In this document: positions 1-9,273 of the stretch, piece after piece
How positions within the stretch are numbered: position 1 is the stretch's first letter
Layout: every line of letters starts with the position of its first letter
Assembly: GCF_003751445.1 (NCBI RefSeq)
Contig: NZ_RJUU01000002.1
Coordinates: forward strand, 930,001 to 994,000
Reading direction: 5' to 3'
DNA: 64,000 bases
From: Streptomyces sp. 840.1
GTDB lineage: Bacteria; Actinomycetota; Actinomycetes; Streptomycetales; Streptomycetaceae
The notes under the pieces: generated by a model
Seen by the model: only the letters and a program-made list of their open reading frames with translations
What the model was told of the DNA's origin: nothing
The model's database searches: none
Made by a program: the position numbers and the translations under genes

Positions 1-2207
1 TCGTCCACGACGAAGCTGGTCTGCAGGTAGGCGTCCTCCTTACTGGTGAACCCCAGCGTGACCGTCTGTCCCGAGGCGGAGCCGACGTCGAAGCTCTGCT
101 GGACGTACCCGCTGCCCGCGTCGAGATTCGAGTACGTGGCCAGCGTCCGCGTCCCCAGCTTGACGGTGAACGTGTCGTAGGCGCTCGCGTCGGCCGCCGA
201 CTCGTCGGTGTCGGTGCGCAGGAAGAACGACAGCCTGTAGGTCGAGCAGCCTGCGGGGACGGTCAGTGACTGCGAGGCGCTGTCACTGTGGGTGCTGCCC
301 CAGCCGCCGAACCAGGCCTGGTAGGCGCCCGTGTGCGCCGGCTTCTCCGACGTCCGGTTGTTGATGACCCCGTCCGTCTGGGTCCATGGCGCCGTGCCGT
401 TCTCGAAGCCGCCGTTGGCCACGACCTGCCGCGCCTGGCAGTTGCCGCCACCGCCGACGACCAGCGAGTAGGTGGTGGTGTGGGTGGCGGTGCCCGTCGC
501 GGTCACCGTGAGCGTGTACGTGCCTGCGGTGGCCTGGGCCCCCGCCGACACGGTCATCGTCGAGGACGATCCCGACTGCACGGTCGCCGGGGCGAAGGAG
601 ACGGTGACCCCGTTCGGCGCGCCGGAGGCGGTCAGGCGGACGCTCTGTCCGGAACCGCTGGTGGTGGCCGTGGACACGGTCGCGGTCGCCGAGGCGCCCG
701 GCTGCACGTTGCCGGACACCGGGTTCACCGAGACGGAGAAGTCGTCGGCCGGTGCGGTGGTGCCGACCGCCGTCTTCCACACCGTGTAGGCGACACCGTC
801 GGCGCTGCGGTCGAGCGCGGTCGCGCTGATGTTGGCGGTGGTGTCACACGACTGGTGGTAGCACGGATCGTACGAACGACCTGCCGTTCCGCCCCACTTG
901 GCGGCCTGGGCCGAGGTCTTCGTGTCGCTCGCGCCGGTCGCGTAGCCCGAGGTGGCGATCCCGCCCTGCTGGAAGGAGTAGTCGTCGGAGCGCCCCTGGC
1001 CCTCGACGTTCTCCTCCGGGGCGAGGCCGAGCGAGGCCCAGTACTCCTTCATCGGGGCCGAGGCGGCCGAGTTGAGGTTGTTGATGAAGTAGCCGCCGTT
1101 GGTGGAGGCGATCATGTCGAAGTTGTAGTACGCGCTGATGGCTGTGCGCTGGGCGGCGGTGAGCTGGCCGACGTAGTACTGGGAGCCCTGCAGGCCCTGT
1201 TCCTCGCCGTTCCACCAGGCGAAGCGGACGTGCTTGGTCATCGTCGGGTTCTGCTGGGCCAGCGCGAGCGCGTTCTCCAGCAGGGTGGCGGAGCCGGAGC
1301 CGTTGTCATTGATCCCGGGTCCGGCGCTGACGCTGTCCAGGTGGGCGCCGAACATCACGGTCCTGTCCGCCGGACCGCCCGGCCAGTCCGCGATGAGGTT
1401 CTTGCCCGCGTAGGTGCAGCTGCCGCAGGTCTGCTCGCTGACGGTGAAACCGGCCGCCTGGAGCTTGCCCTTCACATAGGCGAGCGAAGCGGTGTACCCG
1501 GCGCTGCCGGCCCGGCGGTTGCCGCCGTTCTGCGAGGCGATGGTACTGAGCTGCGAGAGGTGCGCCTGCACATTGGCGACGCTGATGTCGGGCGGCGTGC
1601 CGCCCGGTGTGCCGCCGCCGTTGCTGATGGTCAGCGTGTACTGCGCGGTGTGTTCCTGGGTGCCGGCGCCCTTCACGGTGAGCGTGTAGGTCCCGGGCGC
1701 CGCGGCCGAGGTCGTCGAGACGGTCATGGCCGAGGTCGCGCCCGACTGCACGGCGGACGGGCTGAAGGAGACGGACACCCCGCTCGGCTGACCGGTCGCG
1801 GACAGGTTCACCGTCTGCGCGCTGCCGGAGCTGACGGTCGTCCTGACCGTGGCTGTCACGGAGCTGCCGGGCTTCACCGAGCCGGTGGCCGGGTCCAGCG
1901 ACATGGAGAAGTCGTTGTTGCCGCTCGGGGTGCAGGTCGGGTCACCGCTCTGCGCGGGCACGCTGACGGCGTCCCAGGCCGCCTTCGTCCGGTTGAACAG
2001 CACACAGGTGGCGTCCAGCGTTCTGGCCGAGGTGAGCGTGGCCGTGCGGTAGCGCTTGTACGTCATGCCGCTGGTCTTGAGCAGCATGCCGCCGTAGAAG
2101 ACCTTTCCGGCGCTCTGGATGCCCACCCCGGTGACCGATGAGCTGTTGCACGTCGGGCTGGACGGCTTGCTGCCGCCGGGGCTCGATCCCTCGGCCAGCA
2201 GGTAGAA
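1..2207 (-). pseudogene. M28 aminopeptidase part of a split M4-M28 secreted protease (runs off left edge)
   Basis: This frame is the uninterrupted continuation of the M4 protease gene beyond its TGA at 2208-2210, and it stays open to base 1. Reading leftwards it gives the last segment of the M4 domain (FYLLAEGS onwards), a linker, an Ig-like domain (about 1920-1630), an M28 zinc aminopeptidase like the secreted Streptomyces griseus enzyme (about 1600-770), a second Ig-like domain (about 755-450) and a C-terminal beta-sandwich-like, probably substrate-binding, domain. The M28 zinc ligands are visible: His in GAHLDS (1341-1343), Asp in GINDNGS, Glu in NGEEQG, Asp in NFDMIAS and His in CYHQSCD. 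The part has no signal peptide or plausible start of its own, so without readthrough it should not be secreted. The stop codon lies left of the window. It could be intact if the TGA is a sequencing error. Confidence 0.72.
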
Positions 2208-3476
2208 TCAGTGGTTGAGCGGACCGGCCGCCGCGTGCTCCTCGGTGCTGGGTATGGAGGAGCTGTAGCAGTTCGGGTCGCCGATCTGGCCCGGGTTGTA
2301 CATGATCCGGATCGGCCCGTTGCCCACGAGGTTGATCTTCTCGCCGACGGTGTAGTCCGGGTCGTCGTACGGGGCCGGCTCGTTGGTGTACGCCTCGGTG
2401 AGCGCGCCCATGATGTCGCCGGTGGCCTCACCGAGTCCGGACTCGTTGTTGGCGCCGCCGGGTGTGTACTGGTCGATGCCGTGGCCGAACTCGTGGCCGA
2501 CGACGTCCATGGCGCCGATCCACTGGTTGGCGTTGTTGTGGCCGATGGAGACGGTGGAGCCGTCCCAGTAGGCGTTCACGTCGTTCAGCCCGACCTTGAC
2601 GGGCCAGCTGCGGCCGTTGCCGTCGTGACCGTTGCGCCCCAGCCAGTCGCGCAGCATGTCCCACTCGTGCTGGGCCGCCCACATGACGTCGACGCAGCCG
2701 GTCTCCTTGCTGGAGGCGCTGCCGGTGCCCCAGGAGTCGGAGGACTTGGTGAAGACGCCGCCGGTGCTGTAGTCGGCGCAGCTCAGGCCCGGCCTGCCGG
2801 GGTCGCGGAGGGAGTAACTTCCGCCCGAGGAGGTGGTGTTGATGGACAGCGGGGAGGGGCCGTTCCACTGGCTGTTGCCGGTGCCGGCCTTGACGTCGTC
2901 GTAGCTGTCGAGCACCGCGCCGGTGCCCGCGTCGACGAAGACGTGCAGATGGCTGGGCGCCTTCGCGGTCCGGCCCGTCAGCACCGTCTCCCAGGCCAGC
3001 CGGGACTTCCGTCCGGTGGCCCGGACGACCAGCCGGTGGCTGTCCACCCGCTCCACCGACTTCAGCTTCCCGCGTGCGGTGCTCTCGGCCCTCGCTGCCG
3101 AAACGGTCGCGGTGGTGGGGACGTTGATGCGCCGGGAGACCGCCGACTGTGCGCCGCGGACCCGCCCCTTGGAGTCGGCCACCACGACGGCGTCCCCGCC
3201 GACGACCGGCAGTCCTCGGTAGGTGCGCTGGTAGGCGACCGAGTAGAGCCCGTTGACCCAGGGGGTCACGTTCTGCCGCTCGTAGCGCTCCTCGGGCCCC
3301 TTCGCCAGGGCGTCGAGCCCGCTGGCGGCCGCCCGGTCGGCGGCCGACACGGCGGCGGCGAGGGGGGTGGGGGCCGGGGGAGACGGTTCGGCGGAAGCCG
3401 GCCGGCCGTTCGTGACGACCAGCATTGCGGCGAGGACGGCCAGGGTTGTCCCGGCCGTCATCGGTCTGCGTTTCAT
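2208..3476 (-). CDS. Secreted M4 (thermolysin-like) metallopeptidase, cut by an in-frame TGA
   Basis: Zinc endopeptidase of the thermolysin family, exported and activated by propeptide removal. The ATG at 3474-3476 follows a GAGGAG ribosome site and starts a signal peptide (cleavage about residue 29, ASA). An FTP-type propeptide (about 60-105) and a PepSY-like segment (about 130-180) come next, then the catalytic domain with HEFGH (328-332), the third zinc ligand Glu350 and the transition-state His414. Translation ends after 422 residues at LNH-stop. M4 enzymes normally continue here with Trp-Phe-Tyr-Leu-Leu, and the same frame does so after the TGA, so TGG has become TGA. Only the last part of the M4 C-terminal lobe is lost, but this probably impairs folding. 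The M28 module downstream is lost entirely. Confidence 0.85.
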   Translation of the reverse strand: MKRRPMTAGTTLAVLAAMLVVTNGRPASAEPSPPAPTPLAAAVSAADRAAASGLDALAKGPEERYERQNVTPWVNGLYSVAYQRTYRGLPVVGGDAVVVADSKGRVRGAQSAVSRRINVPTTATVSAARAESTARGKLKSVERVDSHRLVVRATGRKSRLAWETVLTGRTAKAPSHLHVFVDAGTGAVLDSYDDVKAGTGNSQWNGPSPLSINTTSSGGSYSLRDPGRPGLSCADYSTGGVFTKSSDSWGTGSASSKETGCVDVMWAAQHEWDMLRDWLGRNGHDGNGRSWPVKVGLNDVNAYWDGSTVSIGHNNANQWIGAMDVVGHEFGHGIDQYTPGGANNESGLGEATGDIMGALTEAYTNEPAPYDDPDYTVGEKINLVGNGPIRIMYNPGQIGDPNCYSSSIPSTEEHAAAGPLNH

Positions 3477-3978
3477 CGAGGCTCCTCGGTTCGTGGGGAG
3501 CTCGATCCCGGGCAGCGGCGTGGGGAGACGCCCCTCCCGCGCGGCTGCCGTCGGCCGTCCGCCCAGGTGGTGTCCGTGATCGAGCGACCGAACACTCACA
3601 CGTCGCCATGCACTGGTCAACGAACTGGGGCCGCTGCAAGGGGAGTTGGCAAGTCTGGTCAAGTCACCCTGGTGGGATCGCACAGCGAACGCACAGCCGG
3701 TACACAGCGGCCGTGCGGTGAACGCGCCGCGAGGGGTGAGGGGTTGACCGCGTGGTTCGCGCGAGAGACCGAGGGTGCGCCGGCGATCGGGCGCGGGAGG
3801 AGCGCGCGAGGAAGTGGACAGATTCGCGGGGCGGGGTTTACTATGCACCCGCACTGAATGATCTTGCCACGAAAATATCCACCGTTACTGTACCACCTCT
3901 TACTCGAATGCGCAAGTGCTCCTGACGTACCGTCACGTGGTGGGCTCCGGTCCGCCGCCCACGAGGAAGACGACAGAC
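3477..3978. other. Divergent intergenic region (M4 protease / aldo-keto reductase)
   Basis: About 500 bases separate the divergently transcribed protease and the first aldo/keto reductase. No convincing gene is seen on either strand. The right part (about 3838-3930) is clearly more A+T rich than its surroundings and probably carries the reductase promoter, but I cannot assign -35 and -10 boxes with confidence. Confidence 0.5.
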
Positions 3979-4893
3979 ATGACTTCGGGAACAATCACCG
4001 CAGCGGCCGCCGGGACCTGGCGGCTGGGCGACCTGACCGTCAACCGGATGGGCTTCGGCGCCATGCGCCTGACCCAGGACGGTGCGGCGCTCACCACCGT
4101 CCGCACCCCGCACGACCGGGACCGCGCCATCGCCGTGCTCCGCCGCGCCGTGCACCTCGGCGTGAACCACATCGACACCGCGGCCTTCTACTTCTCCCCG
4201 ATGCGCTCCGCCAACGAGCTCATCAACCGGGCGCTCGGCCCGTACCCGGACGACCTGGTCATCACCACCAAGGTCGGCCCCGGCCGGGGGCCCTCCGGCG
4301 ACTGGCTGGACTGGGCCCGGCCCGAGGACCTGCGCGGCCAGGTCGAGGAGAACCTCCGCCAGCTCGGCCGCGACCACCTCGACGTGGTGAACCTCCGCAT
4401 GAACGGGCCCGCCTCCGTCGCGGACAGGTTCGGCGCCCTGGCCGAACTGCGCGAGGAAGGGCTCATCCGCCACCTGGGGCTCTCCAACGTGGGGGCCGAC
4501 CAGATCGCCGAGGCCCTGCCCATCGCCCCGGTCGTCTGCGTGCAGAACCGCTACGGCATAGCCTCCCGCCGCGCGGACTCCGACGAGGTGCTCCGGCTGT
4601 GCGGAGAGCGGGGCATCGCTTTCGTGCCGTTCTACGCCATCGCCGGCGAGGGCCACGAGGCCGGGGCCGCCGAGGCCGCCGTGAGCGAGGTGGTGTCGGC
4701 CGTCGCCGGGGCCCACGACGCCTCGCCCGCCCAGATCCGGCTGGCCTGGACGCTCCAGCGCGGCCCGCACGTACTGGCCATCCCGGGCACCGGCAACCCC
4801 GGACACCTCACCGAGAACGTGGCGGCGGCCGCCCTGCGGCTCACCGACGACGAGCTGCGGCTCCTCTCCGGACCCGGTCGGGACGCGGGCTGA
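3979..4893 (+). CDS. Aldo/keto reductase (lacks the usual catalytic His)
   Basis: NAD(P)H-dependent oxidoreductase with the AKR TIM-barrel, 304 residues. The N-terminal LGDLTVNRMGFGAMRL strand, the NHIDTAAFY segment with catalytic Asp and Tyr, and the ITTKVG strand with catalytic Lys are all present. At the position where most AKRs have His (DLYQLH) this protein reads DVVNLRMNG, so the fourth tetrad residue is replaced; such members form a known bacterial subgroup. The cofactor-binding end IPGTGNPGHLTEN is typical. ATG 3979 was chosen because the sequence becomes AKR-like directly after it; a weak GAGGAAG lies upstream. The substrate is unknown. A strong hairpin separates it from the next, only distantly related, AKR gene. 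Confidence 0.88.
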   Translation: MTSGTITAAAAGTWRLGDLTVNRMGFGAMRLTQDGAALTTVRTPHDRDRAIAVLRRAVHLGVNHIDTAAFYFSPMRSANELINRALGPYPDDLVITTKVGPGRGPSGDWLDWARPEDLRGQVEENLRQLGRDHLDVVNLRMNGPASVADRFGALAELREEGLIRHLGLSNVGADQIAEALPIAPVVCVQNRYGIASRRADSDEVLRLCGERGIAFVPFYAIAGEGHEAGAAEAAVSEVVSAVAGAHDASPAQIRLAWTLQRGPHVLAIPGTGNPGHLTENVAAAALRLTDDELRLLSGPGRDAG

Positions 4894-4900
4894 GACACGC

Positions 4901-4937
4901 CGCCGGCCGGCCCCGGGGCGCCCGGGGCCGGCCGGCG
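4901..4937 (+). terminator. Hairpin terminator after the first aldo/keto reductase
   Basis: Perfect 17-bp inverted repeat (4901-4917 with 4921-4937) and a 3-base loop, starting 8 bases after the stop codon. There is no U tract, as is usual for Streptomyces terminators. It lies in front of a co-directional gene. Confidence 0.75.
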
Positions 4938-4958
4938 CGCAGACGTAGCATGATCCTC

Positions 4959-5942
4959 ATGGAGCAGCGCGAACTGGGCAGGACCGGACGGGACGTATCG
5001 GTCGTCGGGCAGGGCACATGGCAGCTCGGCGGGGACTGGGGCGAGGTGCGGGAGGCCGATGCCTTCGGTGTGCTCGACGCGGCCGTCGAGTCCGGAGTCA
5101 CCTTCTTCGACACCGCGGACGTGTACGGGGACGGCCGCAGCGAACAGCTCATCGGCCGCTATCTGAAGGAGCGTCCGGACGCGCGGGTCCTCGTCGCGAC
5201 CAAGATGGGCCGGCGCGCCGACCAGGTGCCGGAGAACTACGTCCTTGACAACTTCCGTGCCTGGAACGACCGCTCGCGGTCCAACCTGGGCGTCGACACC
5301 CTGGACCTGGTGCAGTTGCACTGCCCGCCGACCGCCGTCTACTCCTCGGACGCGGTCTACGACGCCCTCGACACCCTGGTCGCGGAGGAGCGGATCGCCG
5401 CTTACGGGGTGAGTGTCGAGACCTGCGCCGAGGCGCTGACGGCCATCGCCCGCCCCGGCGTCGCGAGCGTTCAGATCATCCTCAACCCGTTCCGCCTCAA
5501 GCCGCTGGACGAGGTGCTCCCGGCCGCGCGTGCCGCCGGTGTCGGCATCGTCGCGCGGGTGCCGCTCGCCTCCGGGCTGCTCTCCGGCAAGTACACGAAG
5601 GACACCGTCTTCGCGCCGGGGGACCACCGCACGTACAACCGGAACGGCGAGGCGTTCGACCAGGGCGAGACCTTCTCCGGAGTCGACTACGCGACCGGGG
5701 TGGCCGCCGCGGCCGAATTCGCCGGGCTCGCTCCCCAGGGGGCGACGCCGGCGCAGACCGCGTTGCGCTGGATCATCCAGCAGCCGGGCGTCACCAGCGT
5801 GATCCCGGGCGCGCGTTCGGTGGAGCAGGCCCGCGCCAACGCCTCGGCTGCGGCGCTGGAGCCGCTTCCGCAGCGGACGCTCGACGCGGTACGTGACCTC
5901 TACGACCGCAGGATCCGCGCGGCGGTGCACGGCCGCTGGTAG
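4959..5942 (+). CDS. Aldo/keto reductase
   Basis: NAD(P)H-dependent AKR of 327 residues with an intact tetrad: Asp and Tyr in FFDTADVYGDGRSEQ, Lys in VATKMGRR and His in LDLVQLHCPP. The C-terminal VIPGARSVEQARANASA segment binds the cofactor phosphate. The first ATG (4950) begins MILMEQRELG; the second (4959) begins MEQRELGRTG, which matches the usual AKR N-terminus, so I chose 4959. It is transcribed in the same direction as the preceding AKR but lies behind its terminator, so it probably has its own promoter in a very short gap. The substrate cannot be told from the sequence. Confidence 0.88.
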   Translation: MEQRELGRTGRDVSVVGQGTWQLGGDWGEVREADAFGVLDAAVESGVTFFDTADVYGDGRSEQLIGRYLKERPDARVLVATKMGRRADQVPENYVLDNFRAWNDRSRSNLGVDTLDLVQLHCPPTAVYSSDAVYDALDTLVAEERIAAYGVSVETCAEALTAIARPGVASVQIILNPFRLKPLDEVLPAARAAGVGIVARVPLASGLLSGKYTKDTVFAPGDHRTYNRNGEAFDQGETFSGVDYATGVAAAAEFAGLAPQGATPAQTALRWIIQQPGVTSVIPGARSVEQARANASAAALEPLPQRTLDAVRDLYDRRIRAAVHGRW

Positions 5943-5953
5943 CGGGCGGGAGC

Positions 5954-5989
5954 AGGGGCTGTCCGGCGGATCAGGGCGGGACAGGCCCT
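5954..5989. terminator. Convergent terminator between AKR and kinase genes
   Basis: Imperfect inverted repeat (5954-5964 with 5978-5989) in the 45-base gap between two convergent genes. The right arm touches the kinase stop codon, so it could serve both directions. Confidence 0.5.
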
Positions 5990-7229
5990 ACCGGCCGTCG
6001 TCGTCGGGGGCCGGTGACTGCGCACCACTCGTCGAGGTGACGTCGTCCGGGGTGGTGGCCGAACTGGAGTCGGGGGAGAAGAGGCTCATCCCCAGGTACA
6101 CGGCGGCGAGGAAGGCGACCGTGCCCGCGATGGCGCTGGCCACTCTCGGGCGGCGTCTTATCGCCTCACGGGTGCTGCGCCGCGGGGTGTTCCTCGACCG
6201 GCCCGCCGCGCGCCGCCCGTGTCCGGCGGCAGCCTGGGGCAGCCGGTAGGTCGTCGGAGCGCCGGAGTCCTCACCGGAGCCGGAAGCGGAGGCGCGGCCG
6301 GCCGCCGGCCCGGATGCGGGCCGGCGCGTTGCCGGGGGGGACGGTGCGTGCGCCGGCGGGTAGGCCGTGGCCGCCGTCTGCGGCGGGGCGGGCCGGTACA
6401 TCGGCAGCGGCTCCGCCTGTCCGCGCCAGGCCTCGCCGCTGAACCAGTCGGCGACCTGCTGGGCGGTCGGCCGGTCCTCGGGCTGCTTCGCGAGGAGCCC
6501 CAGCAGATACGAGTCGAAGGCGGCGGACATCTCGACCCCGCGCTGCCTCAGCGGCACGGGCGGGGTGTCCACGTGCTGGTAGAGGGTGGCGGTCGGGGTG
6601 TCGGAGCGGAACGGCGGCTGGCCGAGCAGCAGTTGGTAGATCACGCAGCCGAGCGAGTACATGTCGGAGGCGGCGTCCGCCGTACGGCCCAGCGCCCGCT
6701 CCGGAGCCAGGTAGAGGCTCGTGCCGACGATGTGGCCGGTGGTGGTGAGCGCGGCGGACGGATCGTCGACGAACTGGGCGATGCCGAAGTCGCCGATCTT
6801 GACGGCGCCCTCCGCGTCCAGCATCAGGTTTCCGGGCTTGATGTCCCGGTGGACGATGCCCTGCCGGTGGGCGGCGGCCAGTCCGGCGGCGGCCTGGCCC
6901 GCGATGCGGGCGACCTGCTCGGGCTCCAGCCGTTCCTGGGCCAGCAGCAGATCGGACAGGCTCCGGCCCTCGACGAGCTCCATCACGAGGAAGAGCCGGT
7001 CCTCCCAGGACCCGAAGTCGAACACGGCCACCAGATGCGGATGGCTCAGCCGGGCCGCCGTCTGGGCCTCCAGCCGGAAGCGGGCGGTGGCCGACTCGTC
7101 CGCATGCTCACCCAGCAGCAGCTTCACGGCGACGGCTCTGCCGAGGACCTCGTCCGTGGCGCGCCAGACCTCGCCCATCCCGCCACGACCGATGGCGGAT
7201 ATCAATCGGTACCGACCAGCAACCAGCAC
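5988..7229 (-). CDS. Membrane-anchored Ser/Thr protein kinase (PknB type)
   Basis: Hanks-type kinase that phosphorylates Ser/Thr on proteins; its targets are unknown. The kinase domain fills about residues 7-265: glycine loop GRGGMG (14-19), catalytic Lys36 in AVAVKLL, HRDIKPGN catalytic loop near 127, DFG near 148 and the APE-type motif YLAPERAL. A Pro/Ala-rich linker follows, then one hydrophobic segment (about 365-385, AGTVAFLAAVYLGMSLF) and a short acidic, Ser/Thr-rich tail outside the cell. There are no PASTA repeats, so no obvious ligand sensor. MLVAGRYRL at 7229 is the natural start for this family. It is a single gene converging on the AKR gene. Confidence 0.93.
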   Translation of the reverse strand: MLVAGRYRLISAIGRGGMGEVWRATDEVLGRAVAVKLLLGEHADESATARFRLEAQTAARLSHPHLVAVFDFGSWEDRLFLVMELVEGRSLSDLLLAQERLEPEQVARIAGQAAAGLAAAHRQGIVHRDIKPGNLMLDAEGAVKIGDFGIAQFVDDPSAALTTTGHIVGTSLYLAPERALGRTADAASDMYSLGCVIYQLLLGQPPFRSDTPTATLYQHVDTPPVPLRQRGVEMSAAFDSYLLGLLAKQPEDRPTAQQVADWFSGEAWRGQAEPLPMYRPAPPQTAATAYPPAHAPSPPATRRPASGPAAGRASASGSGEDSGAPTTYRLPQAAAGHGRRAAGRSRNTPRRSTREAIRRRPRVASAIAGTVAFLAAVYLGMSLFSPDSSSATTPDDVTSTSGAQSPAPDDDGR

Positions 7230-7381
7230 CTGCGCACACCTATCTCGAGTTTTGGGCCGAGGACCGCTTCGACTGCCGCGGCTGCGACCTCATCGGGAAC
7301 TGACGGGGTGGGGGACACGCAGCAAGATCAGGATATCCGCCGCGCGGCCTCCGGACGACCGTCGGGCGGCATCGGAACGGA

Positions 7382-8068
7382 TCAGGCGAACAGCCACTCA
7401 CAGGCGGCCTGCGCGCTGAACTCGCCCTGACCGCCGGGGAAGAGCAGGTCCGCCGCCACGAACGCGGGGTCACCGGCCGTCGCCCGGACGTAGGGGACCG
7501 CGATGCAGCGCATGCCCGCCGCCCGAGCCGCGGCGGCGCCCGGCGGGGCGTCCTCCACCACCACACAGCCGGCCGGCCGGACGCCGAGGCGACGGGCGGC
7601 TTCCAGGAAGACATCCGGCGCCGGCTTCCCGCGCGTGACCTCCTCGGCGGACACGTACTCGGTGAGGTACGCGTCGAGGCCGGTGCCCTTCAGCACGGCC
7701 TCTATCGCGGCCCGCGAGGAACCAGAGGCCACCGCCATGGCGACGCCGCGCGCGTGCAGCGCAGTCACGAACTTCCGCATCTCGGGAAAGGCCTCGGTCG
7801 AGCGGGCCGCCAGCTCCAGATAGATGGCGTCCTGACCCGCCACCAGTTCGCCGACGGACGCCTCGATGCCGTATTCGGTACGCAGCACGGCCAGCGCCTC
7901 GGGATTGCTGATTCCGATGAACCGGGCGTTCTGCTCCCAGGTGAAGTCCGGTACTCCGTACCGCTCAAGCAGCCGCCGTATCGACTCGTATGCGTTCGGC
8001 TCGCTGTCGACGAGGGTTCCGTCCAGGTCGAAGAGGACCGAAGGGGGCTGTGCGTGTGACGAGTTCAT
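7382..8068 (-). CDS. HAD-family phosphatase (beta-phosphoglucomutase-like)
   Basis: Haloacid-dehalogenase hydrolase, 228 residues. Motif I LFDLDGTLVDSEP holds the nucleophile and acid Asp, motif II is VASGSSRAAIE, and KPAPDVFLEAARRLGV plus VVEDAPPG supply the Lys and acidic motif III/IV. The helical cap between motifs I and II puts it in subfamily IA with phosphoglucomutase-type and sugar-phosphate phosphatases. ATG 8068 (MNSSHAQPP) was preferred; ATG 8077 adds only three residues. It follows the Lrp/AsnC regulator by about 25 bases on the same strand and is probably co-transcribed with it. The substrate is likely a small phosphorylated metabolite. Confidence 0.88.
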   Translation of the reverse strand: MNSSHAQPPSVLFDLDGTLVDSEPNAYESIRRLLERYGVPDFTWEQNARFIGISNPEALAVLRTEYGIEASVGELVAGQDAIYLELAARSTEAFPEMRKFVTALHARGVAMAVASGSSRAAIEAVLKGTGLDAYLTEYVSAEEVTRGKPAPDVFLEAARRLGVRPAGCVVVEDAPPGAAAARAAGMRCIAVPYVRATAGDPAFVAADLLFPGGQGEFSAQAACEWLFA

Positions 8069-8092
8069 GGCGGCCATGCTGTCAGCCGCTGA

Positions 8093-8578
8093 TCATCCCG
8101 TGCCACTCGCGGCCGCCCGGCCCACCGATTCCACCAGGGGCAGCAGCCGGTGCGCCACCCGCTCCCGCAGAGCGACCTCGGTGCTGGTCCTGACCACGCC
8201 CGGAAGCTGGATCAACTGCTGGATCACATCCTCCAGATGACCGTTGTCCCGGGCCACCACCCGGGTCAGCAGGTCGCCGCCGCCCGTGGTGGAGAAGGCC
8301 TCGACGATCTCGGGCACGGCGGAGAGCGCCTCGCCCACGTCGTCGAGATGTCCCTGCGTGACCTCCAGGTGCACGAAGGCGAGCACCGGGTGGCCGAGCG
8401 CGGCGGGGGAGAGGACCGGTCCGCTGCCGGTGATCACGCCGTCCCGTTCCAGCCGGTCGAGGCGGGCCTGGAGGGTGCCGCGGGCGATGGAGAGGATCCG
8501 CGCGTACTCCCGCACGCTGGTGTGCGGCTGTTCGATGAGCAGCCGCAGGATACGGGTGTCGAGCGCGTCCACCGCCAT
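8093..8578 (-). CDS. Lrp/AsnC-family transcriptional regulator
   Basis: Feast/famine regulator, 161 residues. The N-terminal winged helix-turn-helix (LDTRILRLLIEQPHTSVRE, then ARILSIARGTLQARLDRLE) is followed by the RAM ligand-binding domain that forms dimers and octamers (FVHLEVTQGHLDDVGEALS, GGGDLLTRVVARDNGHLED). ATG 8576-8578 gives the standard family start MAVDALDTRIL; longer readings of the frame run into the LPMO gene and are not real. The HAD phosphatase lies directly downstream, which suggests joint regulation. The ligand is probably an amino acid, as known for the family; nothing here tells which. Confidence 0.92.
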   Translation of the reverse strand: MAVDALDTRILRLLIEQPHTSVREYARILSIARGTLQARLDRLERDGVITGSGPVLSPAALGHPVLAFVHLEVTQGHLDDVGEALSAVPEIVEAFSTTGGGDLLTRVVARDNGHLEDVIQQLIQLPGVVRTSTEVALRERVAHRLLPLVESVGRAAASGTG

Positions 8579-8682
8579 GGTCGGCCGGCCTCTCCCTGGT
8601 ACGTCGGTCGGGGCAGCGACTGTACCAATGGCGCACCGGCCGCCGCCCCGGACCGGCCGGTGGCCGAGGCGGCGGCGGGACG

Positions 8683-9273
8683 TCAGAACTGCACGTCGGA
8701 GCAGGCGTAGAAGGCGTTCCCCGTGTCGGAGATCGTCCAGACGCCGAGGATGAGGTGCTTGCCGGACTTCTGCGGCAGTACGCCCGAGTGGCTCACGGTC
8801 GAGCCGGGCAGCTTGCCGCCGAAGGGCACGGTGAGGAACGGCTGCGGCTCCAGGTCGGCCCGGGTGAGCGGCTTGGCCGGGTCGTAGCCGTCCTTGGTGA
8901 TGTAGTACCGGAAGTCGGTCGTGGCGTGCCGGGCCTCGATCCGCCAGTTGAACGTGTAGTTCTGCCCCGCGGTGACCTGGGTGGCGGGCCAGGCACCGCC
9001 CCGTGGGTCGTCGAGTTCGGAGAACCGGCCGATGCCGCCCGAGCAGATGTGGCCGTCGGCGGGTCCGCGGGTGGGGAAGCCCTTGGGGCCCTCGACGCTC
9101 GGGGGCTCCCACTGGATCTGCCCGCAGTGCTTGACGGTGCCGATCCCGCAGAGCTGCTGACGGCTGATGGGGGAGTCGGTGTAGCCGTGGCTCTGGGCGC
9201 TGCCGGAGGTGGCGAACAGTGCCGCACCGGCGAGGCCGAGCCCGGCCAGTAAGGAGGTGATCTTTCTGCGCAT
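8683..9273 (-). CDS. Secreted lytic polysaccharide monooxygenase, AA10
   Basis: Copper enzyme that oxidatively cleaves crystalline chitin or cellulose outside the cell. The signal peptide ends before His29 (SAQS-HGYTDSP). His29 and His116 (in ARHATTDFRYY) form the copper histidine brace, and Phe188 near the C-terminus (NAFYACSDVQF) is the usual axial residue. The 196 residues hold only the AA10 domain, with no extra binding module. The residues around ITKDG and LEPQPFLTVP resemble small chitin-active Streptomyces AA10 proteins, but substrate specificity cannot be fixed by eye. A DasR-type operator lies 41 bases upstream of the start codon, so induction by N-acetylglucosamine metabolites is likely. 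Confidence 0.95.
   Translation of the reverse strand: MRRKITSLLAGLGLAGAALFATSGSAQSHGYTDSPISRQQLCGIGTVKHCGQIQWEPPSVEGPKGFPTRGPADGHICSGGIGRFSELDDPRGGAWPATQVTAGQNYTFNWRIEARHATTDFRYYITKDGYDPAKPLTRADLEPQPFLTVPFGGKLPGSTVSHSGVLPQKSGKHLILGVWTISDTGNAFYACSDVQF

Noticed and set aside
2208-2210. TGA as a selenocysteine codon in the M4 protease
   Set aside because: The family has Trp here, not Cys, and a single G-to-A change explains it.
288-3857. Long open frames on the plus strand opposite the protease gene
   Set aside because: They are mirror frames produced by high GC: translations are Arg/Gly/Val-rich without motifs, while the minus strand shows complete protease domains.
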